A stretch of 64,000 nucleotides of DNA from Microbacterium galbinum (GCF_023101185.1 NZ_CP078077.1:1951630-2015629), one strand, 5' to 3'. Shown: positions 31,580-40,636, counted from the stretch's first letter. The notes: a model not told the origin generated them from the letters alone. Numbers and translations are program-made.

Positions 31580-32881
31580 TCAACCGGCGTCGAGAGCGTC
31601 CTGGACGAGGGTCATGAACTCCTCGGCCGTGAGCTGGCCCGTCACGAGCAGCGCGGCGTTGGTCGACGAGATGTTGCTCGCCTTCGCGTTGAAGAGCGCC
31701 TCGAACCACAGCACGCTGTCGGTGCTGGTGGAGATCTCGTCGGCGATCGTCTGCGAGATCGCGGGCAGCTCGACGTCGGCGTCGTCGGCGATGAAGCCGG
31801 TGATCTGGCCCTGCTCGAGCGCCTCGTTGCCGTAGTTCTCGGCGATGCAGCCGAGCCAGGCGCCGGTGCCCTCGTTGTAGGCGGCGTTGCTCATCGTGGC
31901 CGGCAGGCCGACGTTCGACGGGTAGGCGTCGGGCGTGCCCTTGCCGCCCTCGACGGCCGGGAAGTTGAAGAACCCGACGTTGTCGGCGCCGATCTGGTTG
32001 CCGTCTCCGTTGATGTTGCCGAGGATCCAGCTGCCCATGTAGATCATGGCGGCCTTGCCCGTCAGGAACTCGTTGTACGAGCTGTCGATGTCGAGCGAGG
32101 TGACGTTCGCGTCGAAGTAGCCTTCGGCGCCGAGGTCGGCGATCGCCTGCGCGGCGGCCACGTACTCGGGGTCGGTCAGCTTGGCGTCGCCGGACGCGAC
32201 CTTCTCGAGCGCGTCGTCACCGACCGAGCGGAAGAGGTAGCTCGAGATGAGGCGGGTGATGGGCCAGCCCTGCTCGCCGGATGCCGTGAACGGCGTGTAG
32301 CCCGCGGCCTTGGCCTCGGCGGCGATGGTGGTGAGGTCGTCCCAGCTCTCGGGGACGTCCCAGCCCTGCTCCTCGAAGATCTGCTTGTTGTACCAGATGC
32401 CCTCGATGTTGTACTGGAACGGCAGGAAGTTGAACTCGCCGCCGTAGAGCTTCTTGATGGTCGAGACGGCGCCTTCGGCGATCTTGTCGCGCACGCCGAG
32501 CTCGGTGAGCTTCTCGTCGAAGTCGACGAGGTAGCCGCCCTTGGCGAGCTTCGCCCCCTCGGAGGGGTTGCCGCCGGCGGAGAAGATCGGGGGCAGTTCG
32601 TCCTGCGTGGCGAGCAGCTGCACCTGGGCGTCGAGATCGGCCTGCGGTGCGGAGTTGAACTCGAGGGGCATAGCCTCTTCTTCGGCGGCGCACTGGTCGC
32701 CGGCGAGGGCTTCGAGCACCGGCTGCGTGGTGGTGTTCTCGGAGTTCTTCAGGAACTCGAAGGTGGTCGCACCCGATCCGCTGTCACCGGCGCAGCCGGA
32801 GAGGACGAGAACCCCGGCGCTGGCCAGAGCGGCAACGCTGAGGAGCGGCTTGCGAAGGCGCCGCCGTTCTGCTGTGAACAC
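31580..32881 (-). CDS. Sugar ABC transporter substrate-binding lipoprotein
   Basis: 433 residues. The signal peptide ends in the lipobox LVLSGC (Cys30), so the protein is tethered outside the membrane. The mature part has the layout of family 1 solute-binding proteins: FNFLPFQYNIEGIWYNKQIFEEQGWDVPESWDDL marks the hinge region, with FLTGKAAMIYMGSWILG later. The start is GTG 32881, four bases after GGAGG; an overlapping ATG is out of frame. The gene is first in the importer operon and has the best promoter in the island. The ligand is unknown but co-regulation points to a plant oligosaccharide. Confidence 0.93.
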   Translation of the reverse strand: MFTAERRRLRKPLLSVAALASAGVLVLSGCAGDSGSGATTFEFLKNSENTTTQPVLEALAGDQCAAEEEAMPLEFNSAPQADLDAQVQLLATQDELPPIFSAGGNPSEGAKLAKGGYLVDFDEKLTELGVRDKIAEGAVSTIKKLYGGEFNFLPFQYNIEGIWYNKQIFEEQGWDVPESWDDLTTIAAEAKAAGYTPFTASGEQGWPITRLISSYLFRSVGDDALEKVASGDAKLTDPEYVAAAQAIADLGAEGYFDANVTSLDIDSSYNEFLTGKAAMIYMGSWILGNINGDGNQIGADNVGFFNFPAVEGGKGTPDAYPSNVGLPATMSNAAYNEGTGAWLGCIAENYGNEALEQGQITGFIADDADVELPAISQTIADEISTSTDSVLWFEALFNAKASNISSTNAALLVTGQLTAEEFMTLVQDALDAG

Positions 32882-32910
32882 ATTTCCTCCTTGAAAGTGA
32901 TATCTCGTTA

Positions 32911-32958
32911 TTGAGACGTTTCAAAACTGATGTTAGGGGGAGATCTGTGGCCTGTCAA
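32911..32958 (-). promoter_or_regulatory. Promoter and LacI-type operator of the sugar importer
   Basis: On the minus strand TTGACA (32953-32958), a 17-bp spacer and TAACAT (32930-32935) form a near-consensus promoter. TTGAAACGTCTCAA (32911-32924) begins five bases after the -10 and covers the predicted transcription start, the classic position for repression. Confidence 0.85.
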
Positions 32959-33014
32959 ACGAAAACTGTTCTGAGGCACGGTGAGGAAGTTCGGCGGCCG
33001 TCGGGCGGATGCGC

Positions 33015-33047
33015 AAGGATGAATCCATGAGCATTGAAACGTCACAA
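33015..33047 (+). promoter_or_regulatory. Leaderless-type start of the GH3 gene with an operator inside the coding region
   Basis: AAGGAT (33015-33020), six bases, then ATG 33027 fits the leaderless pattern, though AAGGA could also serve as a ribosome site. The operator TTGAAACGTCACAA occupies 33034-33047, within codons 3-7. Confidence 0.6.
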
Positions 33048-35324
33048 TCAGCCGTGATCGACGACGAGGTGGTCGTCGACGACGCGGTCGATCGACTCAT
33101 CGCCGAGATGACGCTCGCGCAGAAGACGGCCCAGCTCGTGGGGCTGTGGGCGGGCGCCCGCCGCGACGACAACGCCGCCCCGATGCAGGATCAGTTGATC
33201 GCCGATGGCATGCACGTCGACGAGTTCGCCGCGCACGGCCTCGGCCAGCTCACGCGCCACTGGGGAACGACGCCGATCGCGGTCGAGGCGGGCACGGCCG
33301 AGCTGCGTCGACGCCAGGCCGCTCTCGCCGAGCGGACCGGCATCCGCGCTCTCGTGCACGAGGAGTGCCTCACCGGCGTCCTCGCCTGGGGAGCCACGAC
33401 CTACCCGACCCCGCTGGCCTGGGGCGCCGCGTTCGACCCGGAGCTCACCGAACGCCTCGGCCGGCGGATCGGCGACGACCTGCGCGCCCTCGGCGTGCAT
33501 CAGGGACTCGGCCCCGTGCTCGACGTCGTGCGCGATGCCCGCTGGGGCCGCGTCGAGGAGTGCATCGCCGAAGACCCGTTCACGGTCGGCGTCGTCGGCA
33601 GCGCCTACGTGCGCGGCCTCGAGTCGGCGGGGGTGGTCGCAACCCTCAAGCACTTCGCCGGATACTCCGGGTCGCGCGCCGGCCGCAATCACGCACCGGT
33701 CTCGGTCGGTCCGCGCGAGCTCGCCGATGTCCACCTGCCGCCGTTCGAGCGGGCGATCCGCGCGGGGGCACGCTCGGTCATGAACGCCTACAACGACGTC
33801 GACGGGGTTCCGGCCGCGGGATCCGCCGACCTGCTCACCGGCACTCTGCGCGACCGCTGGGGCTTCGACGGCACCGTGGTCGCCGACTACTTCGCCGTGC
33901 GGTTCCTCGAGACGATGCACGGGGTCGCCGCCGATGGCGAAGACGCGGCGGTGCTCGCGCTCTCGGCCGGCATCGACGTCGAACTCCCCACCGGCTCCGA
34001 CTACCTCGCCCCGCTCGTCGCCGCGGTCGAGAGCGGGCGGATCGACGAGTCGCTCATCGACCGCGCCCTGCGCCGCGTGCTGCGGCAGAAGCTCGATCTG
34101 GGGTTGCTGGGGGCGGCCGAACCCGAGGGTGATCCGACCGTCGACCTCGACTCCGCGGCCAATCGTGCGCTCGCGCGCGAGATGGCGGATGCCTCGATCG
34201 TGCTGCTCCAGAACGACGGTGTTCTGCCGCTCGATGCAGGGCGCACCCCACGGCTCGCCGTCGTCGGTCCGAATGCCGACCGCTTCGGGGCGGTGTTCGG
34301 GTGCTACTCCTTCGTGAAGCACGTGCTGCCGCGGCATCCCGAGGTCGATCCGCTGATCGCCGCGCCCACGGTCGCCGAGGCGCTGCGCGGGCGCTGGCCG
34401 GGTGAGGTCGATGTCGTCGAGGGCTGCGCCGTCATGGACGACGACGTCTCCGGGATCGACGCGGCGGTCGCGGCCGCGACCGCCGCGGACGTGGTCGTGG
34501 CGGTGATGGGCGACGACTCCGGGATGTTCGGACGCGGCACGTCGGGCGAGGGCTGCGACCGCGAGGACCTGAGTCTGCCCGGGGTGCAGGAGCAGCTGCT
34601 CCACGCGCTCGTCGAGACCGGTCGCCCGGTCGTGCTCGTGCTGCTGACCGGTCGCCCCTACGCGCTCGGCGCCGCCGCCGACCGATGCGCGGCCGTCGTG
34701 CAGGCTTTCTTCCCCGGGCAGGAGGGCGGGCCGGCCATCGTGGATGCTCTCCTCGGGGTCACCTCGCCCTCGGGACGTCTCCCCGTGCAGATGCCCCGGC
34801 CGGGCACCCCGCAGCCGGGCAGCTACCTCGCCCCGAAGCTCGGATCGCTCACGGGTGTCAGCTCGGCCGACCCGACGCCGCGGCATCCGTTCGGCCACGG
34901 CCTCGGGTACACGACCTTCGTGCGGGAGGGACTGAGCGTCGCAGAGACCCGGGTCGCCGTCGACGGCGTCGTCGAGGCCGAGGTCACGGTGCGCAACGCG
35001 GGCGACCGCGAGGGAGCCGACGTGCTGCAGGTCTACGCGAGCGACCCGGCGGCGCAGGTCGTGCGTCCTCTCCGCCAGCTCGTCGCGTTCCGCAAGGTGC
35101 CGTTGGCCTCGGGGGAGGCGCAGACGTGGCGGGTGAGCATCCCCGCTGCCGCCTTCGCCTTCACCGGTGTCGCGGGGCATCGCATCGTCGAACCCGGTCG
35201 CATCGTGCTAAGGGTGGCCGCGGATGCCGCGGACGAGGGGCAGGCCATCGAGATCGACCTGATCGGAGACGTGCAGCGCGTCGACGTGATCGCCGACGAA
35301 CCGGTCTGGGAACGCCGTGGCTGA
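33027..35324 (+). CDS. Glycoside hydrolase family 3
   Basis: 765 residues, no signal peptide, so cytoplasmic. The barrel carries LKHFAGYSGSRAGRNH and the nucleophile segment TVVADYFAV (Asp287). The second sandwich domain contains MGDDSGMFGRGTSGEGCDRE and the C-terminal part is a fibronectin-III-like domain (HPFGHGLGYTTF onward). GH3 enzymes remove beta-glucose, beta-xylose, N-acetylglucosamine or, in some members, alpha-L-arabinose; the specificity is not readable. ATG 33027 is preferred over ATG 33009. An operator overlaps codons 3-7. It is divergent from the ABC importer. Confidence 0.92.
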   Translation: MSIETSQSAVIDDEVVVDDAVDRLIAEMTLAQKTAQLVGLWAGARRDDNAAPMQDQLIADGMHVDEFAAHGLGQLTRHWGTTPIAVEAGTAELRRRQAALAERTGIRALVHEECLTGVLAWGATTYPTPLAWGAAFDPELTERLGRRIGDDLRALGVHQGLGPVLDVVRDARWGRVEECIAEDPFTVGVVGSAYVRGLESAGVVATLKHFAGYSGSRAGRNHAPVSVGPRELADVHLPPFERAIRAGARSVMNAYNDVDGVPAAGSADLLTGTLRDRWGFDGTVVADYFAVRFLETMHGVAADGEDAAVLALSAGIDVELPTGSDYLAPLVAAVESGRIDESLIDRALRRVLRQKLDLGLLGAAEPEGDPTVDLDSAANRALAREMADASIVLLQNDGVLPLDAGRTPRLAVVGPNADRFGAVFGCYSFVKHVLPRHPEVDPLIAAPTVAEALRGRWPGEVDVVEGCAVMDDDVSGIDAAVAAATAADVVVAVMGDDSGMFGRGTSGEGCDREDLSLPGVQEQLLHALVETGRPVVLVLLTGRPYALGAAADRCAAVVQAFFPGQEGGPAIVDALLGVTSPSGRLPVQMPRPGTPQPGSYLAPKLGSLTGVSSADPTPRHPFGHGLGYTTFVREGLSVAETRVAVDGVVEAEVTVRNAGDREGADVLQVYASDPAAQVVRPLRQLVAFRKVPLASGEAQTWRVSIPAAAFAFTGVAGHRIVEPGRIVLRVAADAADEGQAIEIDLIGDVQRVDVIADEPVWERRG

Positions 35325-35364
35325 GCGTGCGTGTGCCGCTCCGGGTGCGTCGCAGAGGAGCCGG

Positions 35365-35383
35365 TAAAGTGACTGATCGATCA
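35365..35383 (+). promoter_or_regulatory. Promoter and palindrome upstream of the tandem LacI genes
   Basis: TAAAGT (35365-35370) is a likely -10. The palindrome TGATCGATCA (35374-35383) lies at the predicted transcription start and is unlike the island operator, so these regulators may be controlled by a different protein or by self-binding of a different type. Confidence 0.5.
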
Positions 35384-35404
35384 CCGAGCCGAAGGAGGCC
35401 GCGC

Positions 35405-36412
35405 ATGGCCCGAGTCGGAATCCGTGACGTGGCGGTGCTCGCGGGTGTGGCCGTGGGTACCGTGTCGAACTACCTCAACCACCCCGACCGCGTCTCGGCC
35501 GACAAGGCCGAGCGCATCCGCGCCGCGATCGACTCGCTCGGGTTCGTGCCCAGCAACGCCGGTCGGCAGTTGCGCCTCGGGGTGAGCAGCGCGATCGGCT
35601 ACATCGCGCCCGACGTGAGCAACCCGTACTTCGCCGAGATCGCCGAGAGCGTCGAGCTGCGCGCCAGCGAGCTCGGCTTCACCGTGTTCCTCGCCAACTC
35701 CCACCGAAGCCGCGACCGCGAGAACGACTACATCCAGCTCTTCGAGCAGTACCGCGTGCAGGGACTGCTCATGTCGTCGCACCTGCCCGTCGAAGACCGC
35801 CTCGCGCAGGTGCGCCGTCGCGGCACGCCCTCGGTGCTGGTCGGCCAGCGCGGGCAGTCCGACGAGCAGCCCTCCGTCTCGCTCGACGAGGTCTCGGGCG
35901 GGCGCCAGGCGATGCAGCACCTGATCGAGGTCGGATGCCGTCGCCTGCTGTTCGTCGGTGGCCCGCTCGACATCCCGCAGGTCTCGGGGCGTCTGGCCGG
36001 TGCGGGAGAGGTCGTGCGCGAGTTCGGGGCGGCGACGCTCGAGGTGATGGACGAGCCCGATCGCACGGTGCGCGGCGGCAAGCGGATCGGGGCGGCGCTG
36101 CTCTCGCGCCCGGCGGACATGATGCCCGACGGCATCTTCGCCGCGAACGACCTGCTCGCCCTCGGCATCATGAACGCGCTCGTCGCCGGCGGGGTCGAGG
36201 TTCCGCGGCAGACCGCGATCGTCGGCTACGACGACATCGAGTTCGCGGAAGCCTCGCTCATCCCGCTCACGAGCGTCATGGGCCGCCACGACGGCTTCGG
36301 CATCGCCGTGGTCGACCTGCTCTTCGACGCGATCGGCGGCAACGCGATCGCCGCGCCGCATCGGATGTTCGAACCCCAGCTCGTGGTGCGCGCGAGCACC
36401 GGGAGGGCATGA
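35405..36412 (+). CDS. LacI family transcriptional regulator (first of two)
   Basis: 335 residues. The N-terminal helix-turn-helix (GIRDVAVLAGVAVGTVSNYL, residues 5-24) and hinge (about 45-60) bind DNA. The periplasmic-binding-type core (61-335) binds a sugar effector, with VGYDDIEFAE and a final FEPQLVVRAST typical of the family. ATG 35405 follows GAAGGAGG. It is translationally coupled to a second LacI gene. It is a strong candidate to bind the TTGAAACGTTTCAA-like operators seen across the island. Confidence 0.93.
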   Translation: MARVGIRDVAVLAGVAVGTVSNYLNHPDRVSADKAERIRAAIDSLGFVPSNAGRQLRLGVSSAIGYIAPDVSNPYFAEIAESVELRASELGFTVFLANSHRSRDRENDYIQLFEQYRVQGLLMSSHLPVEDRLAQVRRRGTPSVLVGQRGQSDEQPSVSLDEVSGGRQAMQHLIEVGCRRLLFVGGPLDIPQVSGRLAGAGEVVREFGAATLEVMDEPDRTVRGGKRIGAALLSRPADMMPDGIFAANDLLALGIMNALVAGGVEVPRQTAIVGYDDIEFAEASLIPLTSVMGRHDGFGIAVVDLLFDAIGGNAIAAPHRMFEPQLVVRASTGRA

Positions 36413-37413
36413 CCGTGGCCGCGAGCATCCGCGACGTCGCCGACCGCGCCGGGGTGTCGGTGGGCACCGTCTCGAACGTGCTCAACCACGTCGACCGCGT
36501 CAAAGAGGACTCCGTCCGGCGCGTGCACGAGGCGATCGCCGAGCTCGGGTACGTGCGCAACGACGCCGCCCGTCAACTGCGCGCGGGGCACAGTCTGATG
36601 GTCGGCCTGGTGGTGCTCGACGTGCGCAACCCGTTCTTCACCGAGCTCGCCCGCGGCGCCGAGCGCGAAGCCGCCCGACACGGGCTCTCGGTCGTGCTCG
36701 CCAACAGTGACGAGGACGTCGCGCAGGAGGCCCGGCACATCGACCTCTTCGAGCAGCAGCGCGTGCGCGGCATCCTGCTCTCGCCCTATCAGGAGGCGGG
36801 ACCGCGCCTGCGCCGGATGCGCGACCGGGGCATCCCCGCCGTGCTCGTCGACCGGCGCGGCGCCGACGACTCGTTCAGCAGCGTCTCGGTCGACGACGAG
36901 ACCGGCGGGTACCTCGCGGCTCGCCACCTGCTCGACACCGGGCGTCGCCGCATCCTCTTCGCCGGCGGCCCCCTCGACATGCGTCAGGTGGAAGACCGCC
37001 TCGGCGGTGCACGCCGCGCGATCGCGGAGGTGCGCGGCGCCGTGCTCGACACGCTTCCCTCGGCGGCGTCGACGGTCGACGCCGGTCGTCTCGCGGGCGA
37101 TCAGGTCGCCACGCTCGCGGCGTCGGAACGCCCGGACGCGATCTTCTGCGCCAACGACCTCGTGGCGCTCGGGGTGCTGCAGGGACTGCTGACGAACGGC
37201 ATCCGCGTGCCCCAGGACGTCGCCCTGATCGGCTTCGACGACATCGACTTCGCGGCGGCTGCGGCCGTGCCCCTCTCGTCGGTGCGGCAACCGAGCAACC
37301 TCATGGGCGAGACGGCGATGCGCCTGCTGCTCGAGAGCGCCGACGACCCGGGCCGGGCGCCCGAGCACATCGTGTTCCAGCCCGAGCTCGTCGCGCGCGC
37401 CTCGACGGCCTGA
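36409..37413 (+). CDS. LacI family transcriptional regulator (second of two)
   Basis: 334 residues. The helix-turn-helix reads SIRDVADRAGVSVGTVSNVL (residues 6-25), very close to that of the preceding gene, including the same recognition helix VGTVSN. The two proteins may therefore recognise similar operators, answer different sugars, or form mixed dimers. The effector domain ends in FQPELVARAST. The ATG overlaps the upstream stop (ATGA) and is preceded by GGGAGGG. The 3' end converges with the GH63-like gene, with a 22-bp gap. Confidence 0.93.
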   Translation: MTVAASIRDVADRAGVSVGTVSNVLNHVDRVKEDSVRRVHEAIAELGYVRNDAARQLRAGHSLMVGLVVLDVRNPFFTELARGAEREAARHGLSVVLANSDEDVAQEARHIDLFEQQRVRGILLSPYQEAGPRLRRMRDRGIPAVLVDRRGADDSFSSVSVDDETGGYLAARHLLDTGRRRILFAGGPLDMRQVEDRLGGARRAIAEVRGAVLDTLPSAASTVDAGRLAGDQVATLAASERPDAIFCANDLVALGVLQGLLTNGIRVPQDVALIGFDDIDFAAAAAVPLSSVRQPSNLMGETAMRLLLESADDPGRAPEHIVFQPELVARASTA

Positions 37414-37435
37414 GCCTTGGCCCGCCCGCGCGGAC

Positions 37436-38701
37436 TCAGAACTCCGCGACGACCGGGCGTCCGTCGAGGTACGCGATGAGGTTGAGCACGAGGAAGTTCC
37501 AGTTCTGGAAGTTACGCGTCATGATCGCCTCCCCGTTGTCGGGGTTGTAGAACTCGTGCAGGCATCCTGTCGTGGCGAGGTCTCGACCGAACAGCTCGAC
37601 GGTCTGCTCCGCGAGCTCGCGGGCGTCGTCGGTGAAGCCGTACTTCTCGAGGCCCCGGAAGACCAGGTAGTTGCTGATGCCCCACACCGGTCCGAGCCAG
37701 TTGGAGGGGTTGTTCGACGCACGCAGGTTGTAGGGCTTCTCGAGGCGCGACAGGGTGCGCACCCCGAAGTTCGCCCGGAACGTGCGCGTGTCCTGCAGGC
37801 GTTCGCGCATCCGCTCGGCCTGCTCCTGCGACGCGAACCCCGCCCACAGCGGCAGGAAGCTCGACCAGTTGTCGACCCGCAGCAGCAGTGCCGACCACGA
37901 TCGCGGAGCGCCGCTGTGCAGCCAGTCGTCGCCGTCGATCTCGCGGAAGGCCAGGTCGGCGCTGTAGTAGGTGCCGTCGCGCTCGTCCCACAGGTGCGTG
38001 TTGATCGCATCGGCGAGGTCCTGTGCGCGTCCGCGCCAGCGGTTCGCCTCGGGCAGCCGGTCGAGGTCTTCGAGCAGCGACCCGAACGCGAGCAGCTCGC
38101 GGTAGAGCAGCGAGTTGAGGTAGATCGAGGCCGTGCTGCGGTCGGGGCGGTAGTAGACCGAGGGGTCGTTGTCGACGCCGATCGCGAAGTCGGTCTGCCA
38201 GTAGGCCAGGCCCGTCTCGGCGTGGATGTGGCTCTCGAGGTAGCGCTCGAGGAACGACTGGATCACCGGGATGCCGTCACTGATCCACTCGGCGCTGCCC
38301 CGGCGGCGGCTGAGCAGTGCGGCCTGCTGGGCGATGATCGGCTTGTGCATGTTCTGCGAGAACCCCGCGGCGCGCGAGGGGTCGCCGTGCAGCAGCGGAC
38401 CCTCGGGCTTGAGCAGCAGGGGCATCACGCCGTCGGCGTCGGTGTGGTCGAGGAAGTTGCGGATCGTGCCCTCCTCGTAGACGCCGAAGCGCCCCGCCTC
38501 GCCGGTCTCGAGCTCGACCTGGCCGAGCACGACGCTGATGAACCAGGAGTCCCAGTCCCACAGCGCGTTCGAGTAGTAGGGGGAGTCGGGCGAGCTGGGC
38601 ACCGTGTACGGGTGGGCGAGCACGCCGGAGGGCTCGCGGGTCATCTGCGTCGCGTGCTCGGTGACGTAGGTGCGGAGGTCGGACTTCCAGGTGTCGATCA
38701 T
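37436..38701 (-). CDS. GH63/GH37-like (MGH1-type) glycoside hydrolase
   Basis: 421 residues forming an alpha/alpha barrel. Segments NALWDWDSWFISVVLGQ, NNPSNWLGPVWGISNYLVF and a final NFQNWNFLVLNLIAYL are typical of trehalase, glucosidase and mannosylglycerate-hydrolase-like families. There is no signal peptide, so it acts in the cytoplasm. The gene follows the apionate-lactonase-like gene with an ATGA overlap, so both enzymes are made from one transcript. That association suggests it removes a sugar from an apiose-containing compound, but the bond cut is unknown. Confidence 0.75.
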   Translation of the reverse strand: MIDTWKSDLRTYVTEHATQMTREPSGVLAHPYTVPSSPDSPYYSNALWDWDSWFISVVLGQVELETGEAGRFGVYEEGTIRNFLDHTDADGVMPLLLKPEGPLLHGDPSRAAGFSQNMHKPIIAQQAALLSRRRGSAEWISDGIPVIQSFLERYLESHIHAETGLAYWQTDFAIGVDNDPSVYYRPDRSTASIYLNSLLYRELLAFGSLLEDLDRLPEANRWRGRAQDLADAINTHLWDERDGTYYSADLAFREIDGDDWLHSGAPRSWSALLLRVDNWSSFLPLWAGFASQEQAERMRERLQDTRTFRANFGVRTLSRLEKPYNLRASNNPSNWLGPVWGISNYLVFRGLEKYGFTDDARELAEQTVELFGRDLATTGCLHEFYNPDNGEAIMTRNFQNWNFLVLNLIAYLDGRPVVAEF

Positions 38702-40446
38702 GCGTGCGGGTCCTCGGTTCGGGGGAGGGAGATGCGGGTGAAGGCGGAAGGGGCGAGCGCGACGGCTGCTTCGCCGCTGTCGGTCGAGATGTGCAGGGAG
38801 CGCGGCTCGTCGGCGATGTTGGCCACGAGGATGTCGTCGCCGGCGTAGGTGCGGGCGCCGATCGCCCAGGTCAGTCCGTCGGGGCTGGGTCCGGTGAGCA
38901 GCGTCGCGCCGTCGCGCGCCGCGAGGGCGGCGAGCGCGTGCAGGGCGGACGCGACGGGGAAGTCCTCTCCGTCGGCCGAGCGAATGCCGCGCGGTCCCCA
39001 CTCCTCGAACCACACGAGCGAGGCGACCCCGGGCACGGCGAGGGCCGCGGCGCTCGCGATCGTCCAGGCGGCGAGTTCGGGCGCCTGCTGGCGGTCATCG
39101 TCGGTTCCCGTGAACTCCGGGCCGTAGCCGTCGCGCAGGTCGTCGTGCGGCGAGAGCGGCTGCAGCGAGGCGGCCACGTCGTTGAAGCGCGGGCGGAGGG
39201 AGACCGGGCCGATGTGCACGGGGCGCCCGGCCGCGCGCGCGACGGTCTCCTCGGCGACGAGGCGCTGCATCGCGACCGACTCGACGATCTGATCGGTGTC
39301 GGCCGAGTGGAACAGCGGGGTGACCGTGACCGCGATCCCGTCGAGGTCGTCGGGCAGGCGGTGGAGTTCGCGGTTGAGCTCGGTGAAGTGCGAGCGGCTG
39401 CCGCCGATCACCGCGGGTGTGCGGCCGTGCGCGGCGAGGGCGGCGCGCAGCAGGTCGATCGCCTCGCCGTCCGAGACGTGCCGGGCATCGCTGACCTGGT
39501 GGAAGGCCGTGGCGCGCACGAGGTCGATACCCGCGAGGGCGGCGACGGCATCCGATATCTTCTCGGGCGCCGCCGGGTCGATCACGAAGCGCACGTCGAG
39601 GGGGAGACCGGAGGTGGAGGCCCGGGCGATGGCCGCCCGCCAGTCGCGACTCGCGAGGTCGAGCTCGACGAGCAGGGTCGCGCCGATCGGGTCGACGGTC
39701 GGGGCGGGGTCGGGAGCGGATGCCGCGGCGACCCCGACCGACGGGAAGGGGCCGGCAGGGGTGAGGCGGATCGTGTCGGAAGCGGCGCGGATCTCGGTAT
39801 GCGCAGTTTCCTGTACCTGGATCCGGAGGGTCTGCACGACGTGCTCGCCCTCGATGACGCGGTAGGGGAAGGGGAGCGAGAGCGGCCGGTTGTAGGTCTT
39901 GAACGAGGCATCCGTCCAGTTGCGCTGGTCTTCCATCTCGAACACGTCGCCGTCGAAGGCGAGGTCGACCCGCGCTCCGTCGTGCGTCCAGCCGAGGGAC
40001 GTGATGTCGAAGACCGGCTGATGCGCGCTGATGCGCTCGGGGAACGCGGTCTGCTCGGTCGTGCCGTCGGAGTGGCCGACCTGCAGGGGCGCTCCCGCGA
40101 CCTGCGGTGGGTGCAGCACGACGAGTCCGGTGCGGTTGGTGTCGACGTCTCGCATCGCCCGCAGGTCGAGGGTGATGGCGAGTTCCGCGGCGTCTGCCGT
40201 GGCGCGGAGCACGCCCTCGAACGCGGGCTCCGTCGTGCGCACGGCGATCTCGATACCCGTGCCGTGCCCGGAGATCTCGCCGACGGTCAGGGGCAGGGTG
40301 TTCCAATCGCTGTCGCGCACCACGGCGCGGATGCTGCGGAGCACCCGATGCCCGCGCCACTGCAGGTCGGCGAGCTCATCGTCGCGGCGCTCGATCGTCC
40401 AGTCCCCGAGGGTGCGCTCGTCGCGTTCGGGGCGGTTCCACGTCAT
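38698..40446 (-). CDS. apnL: D-apionate lactonase-like protein
   Basis: 582 residues. The sequence VLRSIRAVVRDSDWNT, then LHPPQVAGAPLQVGHSDG, ISAHQPVFDI and FEMEDQRNWTDASFKTYNRP (residues 169-188), followed by a TIM-barrel-like middle and a small C-terminal beta domain, matches the ApnL family as I recall it. ApnL opens D-apionolactone to D-apionate. With the DUF1537 kinase and RuBisCO-like protein in the same regulon this makes an apiose-catabolic assignment attractive. ATG 40446 has AAGGA six bases upstream; a GTG at 40461 is less likely. A LacI-type operator lies 36 bp upstream. Confidence 0.7.
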   Translation of the reverse strand: MTWNRPERDERTLGDWTIERRDDELADLQWRGHRVLRSIRAVVRDSDWNTLPLTVGEISGHGTGIEIAVRTTEPAFEGVLRATADAAELAITLDLRAMRDVDTNRTGLVVLHPPQVAGAPLQVGHSDGTTEQTAFPERISAHQPVFDITSLGWTHDGARVDLAFDGDVFEMEDQRNWTDASFKTYNRPLSLPFPYRVIEGEHVVQTLRIQVQETAHTEIRAASDTIRLTPAGPFPSVGVAAASAPDPAPTVDPIGATLLVELDLASRDWRAAIARASTSGLPLDVRFVIDPAAPEKISDAVAALAGIDLVRATAFHQVSDARHVSDGEAIDLLRAALAAHGRTPAVIGGSRSHFTELNRELHRLPDDLDGIAVTVTPLFHSADTDQIVESVAMQRLVAEETVARAAGRPVHIGPVSLRPRFNDVAASLQPLSPHDDLRDGYGPEFTGTDDDRQQAPELAAWTIASAAALAVPGVASLVWFEEWGPRGIRSADGEDFPVASALHALAALAARDGATLLTGPSPDGLTWAIGARTYAGDDILVANIADEPRSLHISTDSGEAAVALAPSAFTRISLPRTEDPHA

Positions 40447-40481
40447 GATGCGTCCTTGCACGGGGTGGGCCGTAGCCCGGA

Positions 40482-40495
40482 TTGGTACGTTTCAA
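40482..40495 (-). promoter_or_regulatory. LacI-type operator upstream of the apnL-like gene
   Basis: TTGGTACGTTTCAA (TTGAAACGTACCAA on the minus strand). A weak promoter TTGCCC-N18-CAGGAT directly precedes it on the minus strand, so the operator covers the start point as in the importer promoter. Confidence 0.7.
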
Positions 40496-40594
40496 TCCTG
40501 CCGTACGCGCCGGGTGTCGGGCAAGGCGAGCGGGGGAATCCGGCGGGGATCGGACCGGGTTCGGTCCCGGTTCGTGGGATGCCGCGGAATCCGT

Positions 40595-40600
40595 TACGAT
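40595..40600 (+). promoter_or_regulatory. Candidate -10 for tRNA-Ser(GCT)
   Basis: TACGAT lies 36 bases upstream of the tRNA. No good -35 was seen. Confidence 0.35.
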
Positions 40601-40636
40601 GGCTAGGTGCATCCGAGCTTTCGGGCGAGGATGCCT

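Noticed and set aside
29692..32881. Missing ATP-binding gene taken as a broken transporter
   Set aside because: CUT1 importers in actinobacteria usually share one MsiK-type ATPase encoded elsewhere, so absence of a local ATPase gene is normal.
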